Below are positions 11,079-23,040 of a stretch of DNA of 64,000 nt, piece by piece (the stretch's first letter is position 1; the number at the start of each line of letters is the position of its first letter). Below the pieces are notes generated by a model that had not been told where the DNA came from, made no database searches, and saw nothing but the letters and a program-made list of their open reading frames with translations. Both the position numbers and the translations under genes were made by a program. Source of the stretch: Gonatopus flavifemur (lineage: Eukaryota > Arthropoda > Insecta > Hymenoptera > Dryinidae); NCBI GenBank assembly GCA_018340375.1, contig JAFFJZ010000016.1:3293372-3357371 (forward strand), given 5' to 3'.

Positions 11079-11170
11079 GGTGATCACCCATCCACCTTGT
11101 ACCGCAGTTGTCGTTGCTTAACCTAGAAGATCGATCTGGAACAACCGCTCGCTCGATGCCGTGGTTCGCT
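11079..11170 (-). ncRNA. 5S rRNA-like segment in element R copy 1
   Basis: Read on the minus strand, the 92-base block contains GGTTAAGCAACG, then GCGGTAC, then TGGATGGGTGATCACC. Arthropod 5S rRNA has AAGTTAAGCAAC, GCGGT and TTGGATGGGTGACC in the same order and nearly the same spacing, which is the internal RNA polymerase III control region. Upstream ACCACGGCATCGAG and CGATC also recall the 5S 5' half. It is too diverged to be functional ribosomal RNA. I infer a 5S-derived segment, possibly a pol III promoter, carried by the transposon. Confidence 0.6.
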
Positions 11171-12984
11171 TCGTATCACTGTGAACTAAATGACTGGCTT
11201 ATGTCAAGGATGGGTGTCCTATAGTAATGAGATTCAAAAGATAATAGTCCATTGGACATATGAGGGATTGTATCGGTCTTAATGAGAGCATGGGAGTTCA
11301 TTAATAATAAAAATTCCAATGAAGACCAAGAAAATATTTTCCAATTGGATTCAATCGGTATTTTATGATGGATGAAAAATTCCGATTGATATCAATACAA
11401 TATTTTTCAATTGGATTCAATCGGTATTTTATCAATTATGAAAATTCTAATTGATAAGAGTCAAATATTTTCCAATGGGATCCAATAGGTATTTTATCAA
11501 TAATAAGAATTCCGATTAATATCAATGAAATATTGTGTAATTGGATTCACTTGGTATTTTATGATCAATGAAAATTCCGATTGATGCCAATACAATATTT
11601 TTCAATTGGATTGAATCGGTATATTATTAATTATGAAGATTCTAAGTGATACCAGTCAAATATTCTTCAATGGCATCCAAAAGGTATTTTATCAATAATA
11701 AGAATTCCTATTGATACCAAGAAAATATTTTTCATTTGATTAAATCGAGATTTTATTGATTATTGAAATTTTAATTGATACCAGTGAAATATTTTTCAAT
11801 GGAATTCAATGGGTATTTCATTGATCATAAAAATTCCAATTGATACCAAGAGAATATTTTCTCATCAGATCCAATGGGTATTTTATGGTTGATAAAAAAT
11901 TCCGATGGATAACAATAAAATATTTTGTAATTGGATTGAATCGGTATTTCATTGATCATGAAAATTTTAATTGATACCAGTCAAATATTTTTCAATGGGA
12001 TCCAATTGATATCTTATCAATAATAATTATTCCGATTGATATCAATGAAATATTGTGTAATTGCATTCACTTGGTATTTTATGACCAATGAAAATTCCGA
12101 TTGATGCTAATACAATATTTTCCAATTGGATTCAATCGGTATGTTATTAATCATGAAGATTCTAATTGGTACCAGTAACATATTTTCCAATGGGATCCAA
12201 TGGATATTCCATCACTGATAAAAATTCCGATTGATACCGATGAAATATTTTCTAATTGGATTCTCTTGGTATTCTATGATTATAGTTTCCTATTCCAGCA
12301 ACTTTCCCATTAGTTCCAATACATTGAGGTCACCAGGGATTCCGATAAAAACCAATGATCTGATGCAATGAAAGAAATTTCAAAACTGGATAGGTTATTG
12401 CCAGTACATACCTATAGGACTTTGGAATCTGTAAACTTGCCTATTATTTCCAATAAATTTGAATGTTGGAATAATCCAATTAAAACCCATTGATCAATGA
12501 AATCGATACATCCTTGAATGCAGTCAGAAATCTCCCATAAGAAACCCATTCATCATTCAATTTCACAAATTTTCCCATTAGTTCCAATAGATTGAAATTG
12601 TGAAAACTTCCGATAAAAACCGTTTGCCTGATGGAATGGAGAAAATTTCAATCATCCAATCAGATATCTCCTATACAGACCAATAGATTATGTGAAGTCT
12701 GATTAATTCCCATAAAATGCAGATTCTTTAATTGGTGAATCCCCGATGGAAACCTATAGAAAGAGATTCCGATAAACTCTTATTGATTTTGAATCGGGGA
12801 TTGAACTGTTCCGATTGATCCTATGCAGTCCGATTAATTCTGAATCGGTTCCTATCGAATTTTATCGGATTTTTTAACCAGGACTAATGCGGTGAAATAA
12901 AGTCTAAAATTGAATTGGACATTTCTCATCCAATGCTATTGAATCTTCAATCCCGTGAATATTCCTTTTATTTCCCATAAATTG

Positions 12985-13245
12985 CACTGAAAAAAAAATT
13001 TCATCGAAAATCAATTATATTCTGTTATTAGGGTAACTGAATATCATAGTCAAGTCAACGAATATAAGGTCAGATTGACAGTATAATCGTTCACTTGACA
13101 CCATGATGGTTGATTCAACTGCATGTAGTTGAGTCAACAGTGCATGTAGTTGAGGCATCAGTCAGATTCAGTTGGATATATCCAATCGTATTCTACTGTT
13201 GAATCAACTATATCACCATTGTCTGTACCCACCTTTTTTTCAGTG
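12985..13245. mobile_element. MITE with CACTGAAAAAAA ends inside R1
   Basis: The left end CACTGAAAAAAAAATTTC pairs with the inverted right end CACTGAAAAAAAGGTGGG. The interior is rich in GTTGA and CAAC words such as GTAGTTGAGTCAACAG. The duplicate half of R1 at about 12440-12480 reads through the equivalent point without it, which supports insertion. No coding capacity. Confidence 0.6.
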
Positions 13246-14577
13246 TGGGATGATCGAATAATCCAATTGAAACCTATTGACCAATAAAATAAACAAACTC
13301 AAAACGAATTGGACATTCTCCATAAAAACCGATTAAATTTCCCATTACGTAACACTTACGATCGGTTCCAATAGCCTTAGGTCATGGAAATTTCCAATAA
13401 AAACCATTTGCCTCATGAAATGGAGAAATTTTCAAACTCTCAATCAGATATCTTTCATACAAACCGATTGATCACTGAAAGTCATATTAATTCCAATAAA
13501 ACAAATATTTTTCTATCGGTAAATCCCCGATTCAATCCTATATATACCACGTTCCAATTGATTCCTATTCATCTTGAATCGGTAGTTGAGCCTCTCCGAA
13601 TGACCCTATTCATTCCGATTAATTCTGAATCGGTTTTTGTCGGTTTCTATTGGACCTTTTAACCAGGGCACCTGGAAATTCTATGCATCTAACCGGTCAT
13701 TCTATTCAACGCGAATTCGTGGTTGAACAATTCTGGTAGAATTTCTAGACAGCAGACACCCTGTTGAGAGCAATGTTACATTTCCGTATCATATATTGAT
13801 ACGTTACGTTTCATTCTAGTATCCTTGGGGTATGATTTTTAACCATATGAAACGTATTATCGAGGTTGAAATTGAGTATAAATACTTCAAGTATACTGCT
13901 ATGATACCTCAAAGATACGAAACCTCATCGATACCTGAAATATACCTAAGAGATACGTATCACGAACTTGCTGGGGTTTCTCTAAATTGCTTCTGAGAAG
14001 ATGTGGAAATAGTTGCATTCAATTTCTGAAAATTTCCCGGATTCTCTCCGAACATTCCCTAATATACAGGGTGGGGCATTTAAAGTGTCGCGGGCGTTTT
14101 TTACAAAAATAAAATGAGATACGAGAAAATTTTTCGGACAAAAATTGTAGGGTATCGAGGGGGACATCCGATGGTGGCCTTGGCTTTGACCTCAAATCTC
14201 ATCTTCAAGGGCATTCTGGGATCAACTCTTGTTTTTTAAATAGCATCTCATATTTTTTACTGCAGATTTGGATTCTAGGTCAAAAACCAAGAAACTTTTG
14301 TCTGAACCATTTTCCTGAAATCCGCAAAAATGGCGCTCTAATCGATATTGTTCCATTTTGAATCTGACATTCGAATAACTCGAAAACGAAGGGTCTTGCG
14401 AAAGAATGTTTCGTACAAAAGTTGTCAATACACAACACATTTCAATCGTCTACGTTACCACCATTCAGAGCTCACGCGATGTAAACAAACGACGGGGTTC
14501 AGTGAAAATTCACGATTTTGAAAGTCAGTTTGTCAGTTACATTTGATTATTACTTGGTTTATGACAAATTGAAAATC

Positions 14578-16132
14578 ATGGATATCCGATACACGGTTTC
14601 TGAAAAGATCGATATGATCTACATTTACGGTGAAGTGCATAAGAACCCCAGACAAACATATGACTTGTATGCAGAACGATTTCCTGAAAGAACAACGCCA
14701 TCCATTAGGTATTTTCAACGCATTACAAAATTATTCTCAGAAACGGGAAGTGTTACAAGGGAAAAACGACATCGAATGAGAACTGTTAGCGGAGAAAATG
14801 CGGAAGTTAATGTACTAGCTGCAGTAGCCAATAATCCACACGTGAGCTCTCGTGAAATTGAACTCCATTCGGGAATTTCTCGAAGAAGTATTCTTCGAAT
14901 ACTGAAACGTCACAAATTCCATCCGTATCACATTTGTTTGCATCAAGACCTCCACGGTGATGATTTCGAAAATCGTGTACAGTTTTGTCGATGGGGTCTA
15001 GCGCAAATGCACAATAACAACTTTTTTATTTATTTATTTATTCAACGGGCAATAACGCCCTTTAGTGACCAAATTATTGATACAATACAGTGAAAATTTA
15101 ACAAATAAAATAAAAATAAAAAAAAAATATATAAAAAAGAAATCATATAAAGTGAACAGACGGATTACAAAAGACATAGTACAAAATATAACATCCTGTA
15201 CAGGATAAATAACGAGTATAAGAATATTACAATCTCACACACCTACTAGAACATGCTCTAGAGACAGAAGTCTTGAATACTGAAACTGATCCAGAAAAGA
15301 AATCCAACTCATCTCTATAAGTATTTGCTAAACAACAAATTCGATTTACTGGGTCAGTATAAAAGAATTGCGACTTAAACATAGGAACATTGAAAAGTAA
15401 TGGGTTCCTAAGAGACCTGGAGGGTACATTGAGATTTAAGAGAGAGAGAAGTTCAGGGCAATTGATTTGACCATTGATTATTTTGAAAATGAATACCAAA
15501 TCATTGATCAAACTTCATCAACATATTATTTTCTGATGAGTCGACGTTCACCAATCATGGTCAAGTAAATCGACATAATATGCATTACTGGGCGACAGAA
15601 AATCCAAGATGGTTACGTCAAGTAGAGCATCAAAGACAATGGGCTGTGAATGTTTGGTGTGGTATTTTTCGATCTCGAGTAATTGGACCGTACTTCATTG
15701 CAGATACGCTAAATGGAGAGAAGTACAGACATTTCTTAGATCAAGTACTTCCAACATTACTTGAAGACATACCTATTCAGGAACGATTGAATATGTGGTA
15801 TCAACACGATGGTTGTCCATCCCATTATGCAGTCACAGCTCGAGAAATATTGGACAGAGATTATCCTGGACGATGGATAGGACGTCGTGGACCAGTTCAT
15901 TGGCCTGCCCGTTCTCCGGATCTTACTTCTCCAGATTTTTTTATGGGGATACATAAAAGATACAGTTTATCAACAAGCACCGACTACACCTGAGAATATG
16001 CGTCAACGAATCATCAATGCATGCGCGAGCATCAATGAAGATACTTTAGCACGAGTTCAGCAATCTTTTGTAAAACGTTTTGAAATGTGTATTGAAGTCG
16101 AAGGCCATCATTTTGAGCATCTACTGCATTAA
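14578..16132 (+). pseudogene. DD41D transposase, broken by insertion and frameshift
   Basis: The protein matches intact copy 3 from MDIRYTVSEKIDMIYIYGE through GLAQMHNNNF. It is then cut at residue ~149 by the inserted LINE 3' end and resumes at about 15511 with the region around SDESTF. A second lesion lies in the catalytic C-terminal motif, where copy 3 has nine T residues after CCAGA and this copy has seven, turning SPDFFLWGYIKD into an out-of-frame tail. It cannot make an active enzyme, yet its ends are intact, so it could be moved by protein from another copy. Confidence 0.9.
15024..15510 (-). mobile_element. 5'-truncated LINE 3' end inside DD41D copy 1
   Basis: On the minus strand it encodes the last ~90 residues of a non-LTR ORF2, including NGQINCPELLSLLNLNVPSR and DPVNRICCLANTYRDEL, then a 3' UTR ending in AAATAAATAAATAAA. 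The same family is at 34640-36000. A ~5-bp duplication AACTT flanks it (15019-15023 and 15511-15515). Severe 5' truncation is usual for target-primed reverse transcription. Confidence 0.85.
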
Positions 16133-17375
16133 AATTATCCAAGTGATGTAGACGATTGAAATGTGTTGTGTTGTGTCTGTTATACCCCATCACCTCCGTT
16201 TCAGTTCAAGGGGTCCCCCTTGGAATCAGACAACTTTTGTCCGAAACATTCTCCTCCAAGACCCTTCGTTTTCGAGTTATTCTAATGTCAGATTCAGTAT
16301 GGAACAATATCGATTAGAGCGCCATCTTTGCGGATTTCAGGAAAATGGTTCAGACAAAAGTTTCTTGGTTTTTGACCTAGAATCCAAATCTGCAGTAAAA
16401 AATATGAGATGCTATTTTAAAAACAAGAGTTGACCTCAGAATGCCCTTGAAGATGAGATTTGAGGTCAAAGCCAAGGCCACCATCGGATGTCCCCCTCGA
16501 TACCCTACAATTTTTGTCCGAAAAATTTTCTCGTATCTCATTTTATTTTTGGAAAAAACGCCCGCGACACTTTAAATGCCCCACCCTGTATATTGAACAC
16601 AAATATGGATGAAATTCGAAGGAAATCGGTATGATTTACTTTCAAAATTTAGTGAGAGAGTGTTCAGCTTTTGACAAAAAATCACAAATTCTTTCGAATA
16701 TGTTGCATTCGAAACATTTCAAACTTCTCGATTCCCTTCCGCTGATTAGCGGAGAAATTCGGACCATTTAGGAGGAAATATGAACATTCCGTCAAAAAAC
16801 GGAGATTTTAGAATATTTTTCATAACTTTTTCTCTGAATTCCTCCGAAACTTTCAAGAATGAGAAATTCGGAGAAAATTCGGAGAAATATTTCCACCAGG
16901 GTGGGAGAATTTTCGGAGGGAATCAGGGGGATTGTCAAAGGTTGAATAGAACAGTTACAATCCTCCCTCAGAAGTACTTCGGAGAAATTTGGAAAAATGA
17001 TCTAAATTCTTCGAAGAAAGGAATTATTCTGATTTTTCTCGAATTGCTACAGGAACAGCTACCATATGAAAGATTCACCGAATTTCTTGGCAAGTTGTTC
17101 TTGTTATACGCTGAGGAAAAATTCTGGGGAAATCGGAAATATTTTTGAAAATTCATTGACATGTATTTTTGGAGAAAATTCGGAGGAGTTTCGATCCCTC
17201 ACCAACATTTAAACGCGAAATGGATTAATCCGATTGTCTTCGAATGGCTACGAAACCAGGTGGAAAGGACCTGCCTCTTCAAAGTTCTCCGAAGTTTATC
17301 TATATTCAAATTTCCATACATTAGGGAATTTTCGGAGAAAATCGGGGGGATTGTCAAAGGTTAAGGAAAACAGTT

Positions 17376-17942
17376 CCCAAGTAGCAGAAAAGGTTAGAAA
17401 TGCTCCCTTGTAAAAATGAATCATATATGCGGCATATATGACCACACATGGTACATATATGATTTCACAGATTCATATATGACCCCTGTATAATTCATAA
17501 ATGGGCCATATATGATTTCAGACATTCATATATAAGCCATATACATTCCATATATGGCGTTATGTATCCTATATATAGGTCATGTTTGGTCATCATATGG
17601 ATTGAACAATCGTATACGAATTTTATATGGTCACATATGCCACATATATAAATTACATATGATTTACATATGACCATATATGATTCGTACCAAATCCATA
17701 TATGAATCAAATACAGTTTATGTATGGGGCATATATGAATCATTTTTACAAGGGTAAAAGCGTGTTTGGAAAATCCTACGAACATGCGTAGAACCTCCAA
17801 ATGAGACTGTTTCGAATAATTATGTGCTATGCACCTCCATAGAATATTTTAACGAATTTATCCAAAATAGTCTCATTCGCACATCCCTTTCACATTCATA
17901 AAGTCACCATAGCATACTTGAGAAGTTCTTGTGCTACTTGGG
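17376..17942. mobile_element. CCCAAG-ended MITE (family Z) carrying a second MITE
   Basis: The ends CCCAAGTAGCAGAAAAGG and, inverted, CCCAAGTAGCACAAG are flanked by TT on both sides. Removing the inner CATATATG MITE (17405-17754) leaves about 217 bp. A TT duplication here, against TA and AT at other copies, argues that the family makes a 2-bp duplication without strict TA preference. Confidence 0.6.
17405..17754. mobile_element. CATATATG-rich palindromic MITE
   Basis: The ends CCCTTGTAAAAATGAATCAT and, inverted, CCCTTGTAAAAATGATTCAT form clear inverted repeats. The interior is made of CATATATG and CCATATATGG words on both strands. Similar composition occurs at 61140-61580. The apparent 101-codon frame on the minus strand is a by-product of the repeat. 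Confidence 0.7.
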
Positions 17943-18422
17943 TTCCCATCCTCCCTCAGAAGTAGTTAGGAGAAATTCGAAAAAATATTCTGATTATGGA
18001 ATGAATTATGTTAAGAATATGAATAATTCGAAGAATACTACAATCATTTCAGAAAGAATTCGGAGCAAATCTGAACCTTTGATTCAGAAAAATCATTCGA
18101 AGCGGAGTATTTCGGAGAAATTCCTGAATCCAATATGAAATTTAGAGCAAATGTGGATAAATCGGAGAAAATTTCGGAGTGAGTCGGAAAAGATTGGAGA
18201 AATATTTCGATCACGGAATAAATTACGTTGGACAAATGAATAATTCGGAAAAAAATGTGATCTTTCGAGGAGAAATTCGGGAAAAATCTGGATCTTTCAA
18301 TTCGAAGAAGTGACCATGAGCGAAGTGTTTCGGAGAAACGTCTCAATTTGGTATAAAATTCGGAGAAATTCCCGAACAAAATCGGAGAAAAAATCGGAGA
18401 AATATTTCCACCAGGGTATTTT

Positions 18423-19535
18423 CATTTATGCTCAGTTCGCATTCGGATACGCGATATTTAAATCATATTCCACTTTGTTCTTGTGAATAATTTGATTTGA
18501 AGAAGAACGAGACAAAATTCATTAATCCTGGAAGGGCCCCTTGAATTTCAACTTCCTCAGGGCTCCATCAATTTTTTGATCCGGGCCTGCGTCATATTAA
18601 ATGGAGTTATTCTCCCCACTATCGACATTCGACTATATGTACAACATTTTTGTTTTCACGAAATACATGTCGGTGTAGGTTAGATCATTAGGTGATTAGG
18701 TTGCGATTATAGGTGATAGGTAGGATCCAGGTTCAAATCTCTTCTGTGCTTCAAAAATTTTATCACTAAAAGTTCATAAAAGATTTGATGCGCATCTCCA
18801 ATGATGGCTGATTTCTAAACGGCGATTAGGACCCCGCATAACCTGAACGACAACAATAATTTTCTTTGAATGAAAATAATTTTGTCGATTTCATGTGTTA
18901 TTGATGTTTTTCAACTTGATTTTCTTACAGGTAATTTTTAATTCATTGCATATTAAAAAAAAACAAACGTTTGTATATGAATGTACATACATATTCCATT
19001 CATGTGTTTTCAAATATTCATCCCTATCCATTGAACTCTATACATACTGGAATGAGCACTCCCTAGATGAGCGCCGTCAGAGAGAGAAGTTATGTACGCA
19101 GTGAATGTACGACAGTCATCGCCCTATCCTGCCACTTACTACCTTAGCTAAAAACATGGATGATTTCCACAATTTTTGTAGCAAAGGTAGTAAGTGTCAG
19201 GGTCAGGCGATGTCTCTTGTACATCCACTGCTTTTTCTCTCTCTGACGAAAAATTTCTATTGAATATCTGGGGAGTGCTCATTCCAGTATGTATACAGTT
19301 CACTATCCCTATCAGATTCATCATTTGAATCAGTCCATGATTTTTTCAATATGAATGAAAAAATTACATTTTTCATTCATGTTTATCCCCATGGTACGAA
19401 TACGTATCGGAATGTATCAAATCATTTTTGCCAATTCTTAAATATCTGATGTGGTCATGTGGTATACAGGACATATGGTCACGTGGTATATAGGAAATAT
19501 GGTCACGTGATATACATGGTATATATATGTATAAA
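18423..19535. repeat. Right arm of the dispersed inverted repeat
   Basis: Reverse complement of 1255-2137 plus 6477-6690, with the mariner, the CAGGGGTATGACAT MITE and its hAT passenger all absent. At about 18635-18650 the reading through CGACTATATGTACAACAT shows the empty site for that stack. The arm itself carries the 277-bp MITE at 19029-19305. It stops where the train of TA-flanked elements begins. Confidence 0.7.
19029..19305. mobile_element. 277-bp palindromic hAT-type MITE, copy C
   Basis: It starts CATTGAACTCTATACATACTG and is flanked by a perfect 8-bp duplication TCCCTATC (19021-19028 and 19306-19313). The corresponding point in the left arm (1463-1470, read as GATAGGGA) holds a single uninterrupted copy of that octamer, so the insertion is directly confirmed by a paralogous empty site. 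Confidence 0.92.
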
Positions 19536-19537
19536 TA

Positions 19538-20353
19538 CAGGGTGTCCCATTTTAATCTTTAAATGCAAATATCTCAAAAACATGCATCTCAAACCAAAAG
19601 TACTTCATACCAAAGTTGTTATACAAAGCGGGGAATGAATGTCGTTTCCAAAACATTGAATTGAAGTCATTTACAATGTTTTGGACATGACATTTGTTGT
19701 GTTTCGTGTTCGATTTCTTCTCTGAAATTATTATTGTTTTGATTTGTTTGTTGAGCGTTGCTTCACACATAATGCAGTAGAACTTTTTCATCAACCTCAT
19801 TTTCCACCGTTTCCATCTTCAAGAATGCAGGAAAAATGTTCCAAACAAAAATTCCTCATTTTTTCGCGTAGAATCATGATATGCGATAAAAAGTGGGAGT
19901 TTCCATTTGAAAAATTGAAGTTGACCTCATTTTTACCGACCACAGCGCCATCTACTATGGAACTGATATCGCCATTGTGTCGTCCCCTCTCTTAACAACA
20001 TTCGAATGAGATATTTCGGCTTGTGGATGCATTCCTCAAGATATCCGCATACTGTTTCATAGACTTTATTTTTCATCGATTGTGGCGCCATCTTCAAAAA
20101 TTTAGAAAAACGTTTCAAGCAAAAGTTACTCAGTTTTTTGCGTAGAATCAAGATATGCAATAAAAAGTGAGGGTTCCCGTTTAAAAAAATGATGTTGACC
20201 CCATTTTGATCGATCATAACGCCATTTATGATGAAACTGATATCGTAGTTTTGTGCCCCCCTCTTTGTATAACAACTTTGGTGTGAAGTACTTTCGATTT
20301 AAAATGCATGTCTTTGAGATATTTGCATTTAAACATTAAAATGGAACACCCTG
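19538..20353. mobile_element. Non-autonomous mariner-type element, CAGGGTGTCCCATTTTAA ends
   Basis: TA lies on both sides (19536-19537 and 20354-20355). The inverted repeats extend about 100 bp and include AAATGCAAATATCTCAAA and the AAGTACTTC region. 816 bp with no transposase. The open frames at 19552 (minus), 19744 and 19933 (minus) have no motif and lie largely in repeat sequence. Confidence 0.8.
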
Positions 20354-20363
20354 TATACATATA

Positions 20364-21262
20364 CAGTAAGACCTCTCAATAAGAACGCCGCAATAAGAAC
20401 GCTTCCCCGCTTTCCGCTCGTGGGCCATTCCCCACTCCAATTACCGATTCTGAGCTCAAATTACATTTGTGGGTGACCTCTCAATAAGAACGTTCAGTCT
20501 CAGAGCGTTGAACAGTCAAAATTTAAATAAAAGCTCAGTATTTTCAAGTTATACATAATTGAATACTTCTCTTTTTCCTTCATTTAAATGAAATTCAATA
20601 TTATTCGAATATTTATAAAACGAAACTCTTCAATTACCCTTGAAAATAATAATAAATATATGAATACAAATTTTTGATTGATAATTATGAATATGTATAT
20701 TTCGGTCTTTTTGAAAATCATTTTAAACTGCGATGAGATGAGACAGAAATTCTTAGAGGATCCCTCATAGCAAAATGTGTCTCTAGGACGTTTTCTGAAC
20801 GTTCAGAAAACCTCCCCTACTTTTTTTAAACCTTCCGTAAACGTTCCAGTGGTACGTTATGCTGTCCGGGATGTATTCAAGTGAAAAAGAATTGTCTTTA
20901 TTAGGAGTAACGAGGGTGACTCCTGGAGCTGAAACAAAAAATTTGTGACTCTTCAGATCCCTCTTTCACGAACATATTTAATATTCACACCATTGTTTGA
21001 TAGTTTTAATAAAAAACTATTTTTGTAATCAATATGTATCGTCAGGTCAGCGCAGCAAAGAGTCTTTTTGCGAGTGAAAGCAAGAAAGTGTTTTCTAATG
21101 TTTCAGCGCAAACGTTCTTATTAAGAGGTCGCAACCTAAAATGTGAGAGAGAGACAAAAACTCAGTAATTGAGTGCGAATGTAGGGTTGGTAGGGGAACC
21201 CTGATTCTCGGAAAAACTCTTCCCCTTGGGGGCTTTTGCGTTCTTATTGAGAGGTCTTACTG
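20364..21262. mobile_element. Non-autonomous pogo/Tigger-like element, 899 bp
   Basis: The ends CAGTAAGACCTCTCAATAAG and, inverted, the same sequence are followed by AACGC, and TA lies on both sides. A subterminal second AATAAGAACGC repeat occurs near each end. The interior has no transposase. End sequence and TA target fit the Tc1/mariner superfamily, and the pogo-like label is an inference from the CAGT ends. Confidence 0.75.
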
Positions 21263-21267
21263 TATAT

Positions 21268-21852
21268 GGGGCATTCCACGTCAGATCGGCCGAAAAAAAA
21301 CTGACATGTTTCCGATTTAGACCAAATTTGGTGGGGTCAAAGAGGTGCTCGGTCAAAGAACAAAAAGGACAAAACCCCAAATATTAGCCTTTTTCATACA
21401 GTTGTATGGATTTTACAGTACAAACAAAAAAATCACATTTTTATTCATTTTCTATTATCTCAACAGGGAGATGAAATAAAATTCTGGAAAAATTCACACA
21501 TCTGCTCAACTAAATTCTCTTTCTGGAAAAATTTTTGGAAATTTTTTTTCCCGAAACTTTTTGGAAAAAAAATTATTTTTCTCAAAAAAGTCAATTTATC
21601 TCGAAAGGCCCGGTCTTCGATTTTTTTGAAAAAAAATATACGTTGTAGCTGCATTCTTCACGAACATTTCCCATGTTTGAAATTCAAGGAGCCTTCAAAA
21701 TTGTGGAAGTTATGAACGTTTTAGTGAAACAACTCGCGTTATGGCATGATTTTGCGCGAGACTGAAATTTCACAGTGCGAGGAAATTATACAATTTTTGG
21801 CTTGGTTGTCGATAATCATTTTGCAACCATTTTTTCTCAGTTTGTTATTGGA
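21268..21852. repeat. Element X left terminal inverted repeat
   Basis: It pairs with 43641-44200 with scattered indels. Shared landmarks are GGGGCATTCCACGTCAGAT, GACCGGGCCTTTCGAGATAA (as complement), and GGCTTGGTTGTCGATAATCA at the inner edge. The frames in it have no support as genes. Confidence 0.8.
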
Positions 21853-22422
21853 AATTGAAAATCATCCATAGGAACGGAGGAAATAAATAAAACATGCATG
21901 TCCTAGCGTTACTCCGAGCGTCCTACAGTTACCCCAGTTGACGGTATCGCGATGAATATTAAATATGATATTATATTTATTATAATATATTCATGAGGAG
22001 TTCCCTATGAATACATCAGGGACCATTGTCCTGTCTGGGGTATCAGTAGATTTCCTAAAAACTTAGTGAAATTTGAAAAATTTCAAAGTTTTTAGTTTTC
22101 AAGTCAATAACTTCACAGGCAACAATCTTTGGACGCTTGTTTTGTACAAATTGATTCAATGTTTTTCAAATCAACCGGCCAATACACAATGGCTAGTATC
22201 CCCTTCACGTCCAACTGTTCTTTTCTAATAAACGTTAGAAAACCTCTATGCCCATGATTCTATTTACCTACCTGTATTTGTGCTGCATTTTATAATCCCT
22301 CCGACGCGTCTTCTCCATACTGGTTTCATCTAGTTTTCACTACAGTGTTGCATCCAAATGAGATTTTTATTACGAGAAATTTCAAGCCCACTTCTTCATA
22401 TATAAAATGAAGAATGGAACAA

Positions 22423-22629
22423 TGATCCCAGAATGCGGGAGCTGCCGGCCCCCATCATACCACTCTTTGTGACTATTCCCAGCTCACTGCACGTCCAAGT
22501 AAACTAATGGAACTAATTACACTGTACTTCACTATAGTCACTGTACTACAATGTACTTCTCCTTCTTGCACTATCGTAGTCTCTAAAAGGTAAATGGTGG
22601 AGGTCGCCAGCCCCCGCATTCTGGGATCA
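22423..22629. mobile_element. MITE, TGATCCCAGAATGCGGG ends
   Basis: Left TGATCCCAGAATGCGGGAGC and inverted right TGATCCCAGAATGCGGGGGC form ~35-bp inverted repeats around 207 bp. No coding capacity. Just downstream, 22655-22681 (ACCGTAAAACGGGATGAATG) resembles an end of another common insect repeat without a partner here. Confidence 0.6.
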
Positions 22630-22813
22630 CTGGAATGGAATTCACTTGAAGTACCGTAAAACGGGATGAATGAGATCACGAACGAAGAAGATGCTAAATA
22701 AATTCGTAATTAATGGTTCGAATTATCAAAGTGACGAATATTGAGCAACTTACCATTCCTATTGATCACATAATGAGTTATGACTTCATTCACCTTTTTT
22801 TTTAGTGATTGTA

Positions 22814-23015
22814 CACGGAGAGAAATTGAGAGGTAAATTTACTGTGGGACTTTGTAACCGAGGAACAAACTGAACTTGGGATGAAATTTACTATGACGAG
22901 ACAATAGAAGAATGATCAAATTTACAATGTTTCACAATAAATTCCATTGGAAAGTCAGTCTGTTCCTCGGAAACTATAATCACATAGTAAATTTAACTAC
23001 AAATTTCTCTTCGTG
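22814..23015. mobile_element. MITE, CACGGAGAGAAATT ends
   Basis: Left CACGGAGAGAAATTGAGAGG and inverted right CACGAAGAGAAATTTGTAG are followed by GTAAATTTACT on both sides. About 202 bp, non-coding. Confidence 0.6.
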
Positions 23016-23040
23016 ATATCCACCCTGTTGTGTGGTAAGT

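Larger units (their letters stand above)
10588..13673. mobile_element. Element R copy 1, TTAAAAAATCCGAT ends, repeat-built
   Basis: The left end carries three consecutive ~120-bp terminal units starting near 10588, 10713 and 10828, each with CTGGTTAAAAAATCCGATT or a variant. The right end carries inverted versions at about 12883 and 13673 (TTTTAACCAGGG). Between them, diverged ~60/120-bp units containing CAATCGGTATTTTAT fill 11330-12300. A unique core at 10930-11250 contains a 5S-like block. The right half (12400-12883) is duplicated at 12890-13673. No protein is encoded. Copies 2 and 3 lie at 37647 and 57002. Confidence 0.7.
10358..13976. mobile_element. Element U, CCTAGCAAGTTCGTG ends, host of element R1
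   Basis: The left end CCTAGCAAGTTCGTGTTAC and the inverted right end CCCCAGCAAGTTCGTGATAC form short inverted repeats. Subterminal sequence on both sides is rich in GATAC and GTATC words (10400-10490 and 13790-13960). The centre is occupied by element R1. No transposase is visible. The target duplication is unclear. Confidence 0.55.
14067..16588 (+). mobile_element. DD41D transposon copy 1, interrupted by a LINE fragment
   Basis: TA flanks both sides. The ends begin CAGGGTGGGGCATTTAAAG and the inverted repeats run nearly 400 bp, very long for the Tc1/mariner superfamily. It is 2522 bp, 490 more than intact copy 3 (2032 bp). The difference is the LINE fragment at 15024-15510. It is almost identical to copy 2 at 24672-27195 but sits in different flanking DNA. 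Confidence 0.92.
16589..18422. repeat. Family T repeat, CGGAGAAATTCGGA-rich, right piece
   Basis: The sequence is saturated with CGGAGAAA and TTCGGAG words. Two copies of the same terminus, GAAATATTTCCACCAGGGT, occur at about 16883-16902 and 18398-18418. An element with the inverse terminus is at 61604. Inserted within it are the CCCAAG-ended element at 17376-17942 and its nested MITE. The 122-codon frame at 16780 consists of the repeat itself and has no domain. Part is the inverse of 9690-9950. Confidence 0.55.

Noticed and set aside
16780..17148. 122-codon open frame as a gene
   Set aside because: It consists of CGGAGAAATTCGGA-type family T repeat and has no domain; similar repeats occur at 9690, 18000 and 61604.
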